Source: Ignavibacteria bacterium
GTDB taxonomy: Bacteria; Bacteroidota; Ignavibacteria; Kapaibacteriales; UBA2268
Length of the DNA stretch: 64,000 bases
Direction: 5' to 3'
Assembly (NCBI GenBank): GCA_012518115.1
Contig: JAAYTD010000029.1
Location: 1 to 64,000, forward strand
The notes beneath the pieces were generated by a model, which saw only the letters and a list, made by a program, of their open reading frames with translations, was not told where the DNA came from and ran no database searches. Below, in pieces: positions 63,718-64,000 of this stretch (its first letter is position 1; each line of letters opens with the position of its first letter). The position numbers and the translations under genes are program-made.

Positions 63718-64000
63718 ACTTTCATTTTTTAGCAAATTTTTATTTTTGGTATGTACATTCAGTCTTTTATTTTCTTGCAATAGCGACAAACCTAAACGTC
63801 CGATTAGCCATGAAACAATAGATTCGGGATCTGTTGAAATTTTTTGTGATGAAGCTTATTATCCTATTTTAGATAGCGTTTTCAATATGCATCGCGCACG
63901 ATATAAAAACGTTGAAATTACTGTCCAAAGTGTGAATGCAAGAAACGTGCTCGCTCATCTCTTAGCAGGCAAAACTCGCTTAGCTATTGTTGGACGCGAC
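63704..64000 (+). CDS. PstS-like substrate-binding lipoprotein, 3' partial
   Basis: This ORF runs off the window and is absent from the ORF track. The 99 visible residues start MTNNKLSFFSKF. They include a lipobox LLFSC (Cys25) and then the phosphate-binding-protein-like start SGSVEIFCDEAYYPILDSVFNMHRARYKNVEITVQSVNARNVLAHLLAGKTRLAIVGRD. This matches the PstS/PBP-like fold opening (a GSVEI strand, a helix, and LAGKTRLAIVGRD). AAGGAGG lies 6 nt before the ATG. Whether it belongs to a pst transporter operon lies outside the window. Confidence 0.7.
   Translation, partial: MTNNKLSFFSKFLFLVCTFSLLFSCNSDKPKRPISHETIDSGSVEIFCDEAYYPILDSVFNMHRARYKNVEITVQSVNARNVLAHLLAGKTRLAIVGRD

Overview
The window is a very AT-rich, densely coded chromosomal segment from a Gram-negative bacterium of the Bacteroidota / Ignavibacteriota-Kapabacteria (FCB) group. 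Three things point there. Several exported proteins end in a type IX secretion (T9SS) C-terminal sorting domain. Upstream regions repeatedly carry the Bacteroidota-type promoter (TTTG, about 19-20 nt, then TAnnTTTG). Short hairpin repeats of the kind common in Bacteroidota intergenic DNA are present. A flagellar hook cluster in a T9SS-bearing genome favours the flagellated Ignavibacteria/Kapabacteria side over typical gliding Bacteroidetes. This placement is inference; no rRNA is present to settle it.

Layout. 1-4.2 kb: flagellar hook genes fliK (5' end outside the window, with a large tandem repeat), flgD and flgE. 4.2-7.5 kb, reverse strand: nfnA-nfnB (electron-bifurcating transhydrogenase type) and speB. 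7.8-9.2 kb: a secreted dockerin-like/T9SS protein. 9.4-11.9 kb: a partial complex I operon in the unusual order nuoJ-K-C-D. 12.2 kb: tRNA-Arg(TCT). 12.4-15.1 kb: class I fumarase and malate dehydrogenase. 15.2-17.0 kb: M16 peptidase and a TlpA-like thioredoxin. 17.1-23.5 kb, forward: T9SS cargo protein, tsaD, an MsbA-like ABC exporter and a GAF-GAF-degenerate GGDEF sensor.

23.8-28.5 kb is an accessory island. It holds a single-chain nuclease-methylase-specificity restriction enzyme, a 68-codon gene lying between short direct repeats, an HD-hydrolase/YqiA-esterase fusion, a DUF486 membrane protein and a 230-bp MITE-like element with terminal inverted repeats. 28.6-35.1 kb: phosphohexomutase, pnp, a small barrel-like protein and ligA. 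35.4-37.8 kb: an exported thioredoxin-like/propeller-like protein with a possible attenuator, and a LolA-like protein.

37.8-49.2 kb is a long reverse-strand run that may be one or two operons. It starts with a GldM/PorM-like inner-membrane protein, two large outer-membrane-type proteins and a VWA-OmpA protein, which I read as a candidate envelope machine (possibly T9SS-related). It continues with a YqaA-type membrane protein, an AroA with a long insertion, a phosphodiester glycosidase and a PtsN-like EIIA. 49.7-52.5 kb, forward: PAS protein, murF, rlmN. 52.6-54.5 kb: a second, type II restriction-modification pair beside a frameshifted possible transposase remnant and a triple-hairpin repeat. 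54.6-56.9 kb: lspA and ettA. 57.2-60.2 kb: a 1000-residue fibronectin-like T9SS protein. 60.4-61.9 kb: rsmH and mraZ behind a promoter carrying MraZ-type TGGG boxes. 62.3-64 kb: a repeat-containing exported protein, a small membrane protein and the 5' end of a PstS-like lipoprotein.

The core genes cover central carbon and redox metabolism (Nfn, complex I, fumarase, MDH), envelope biogenesis and RNA/DNA maintenance. The most novel-looking content is the accessory island, the interspersed repeat family, the GldM-like cluster, and several family members with unusual architecture (FliK repeats, AroA insertion, HD-YqiA fusion). Functions are inferred from motifs read by eye; no database search was run.
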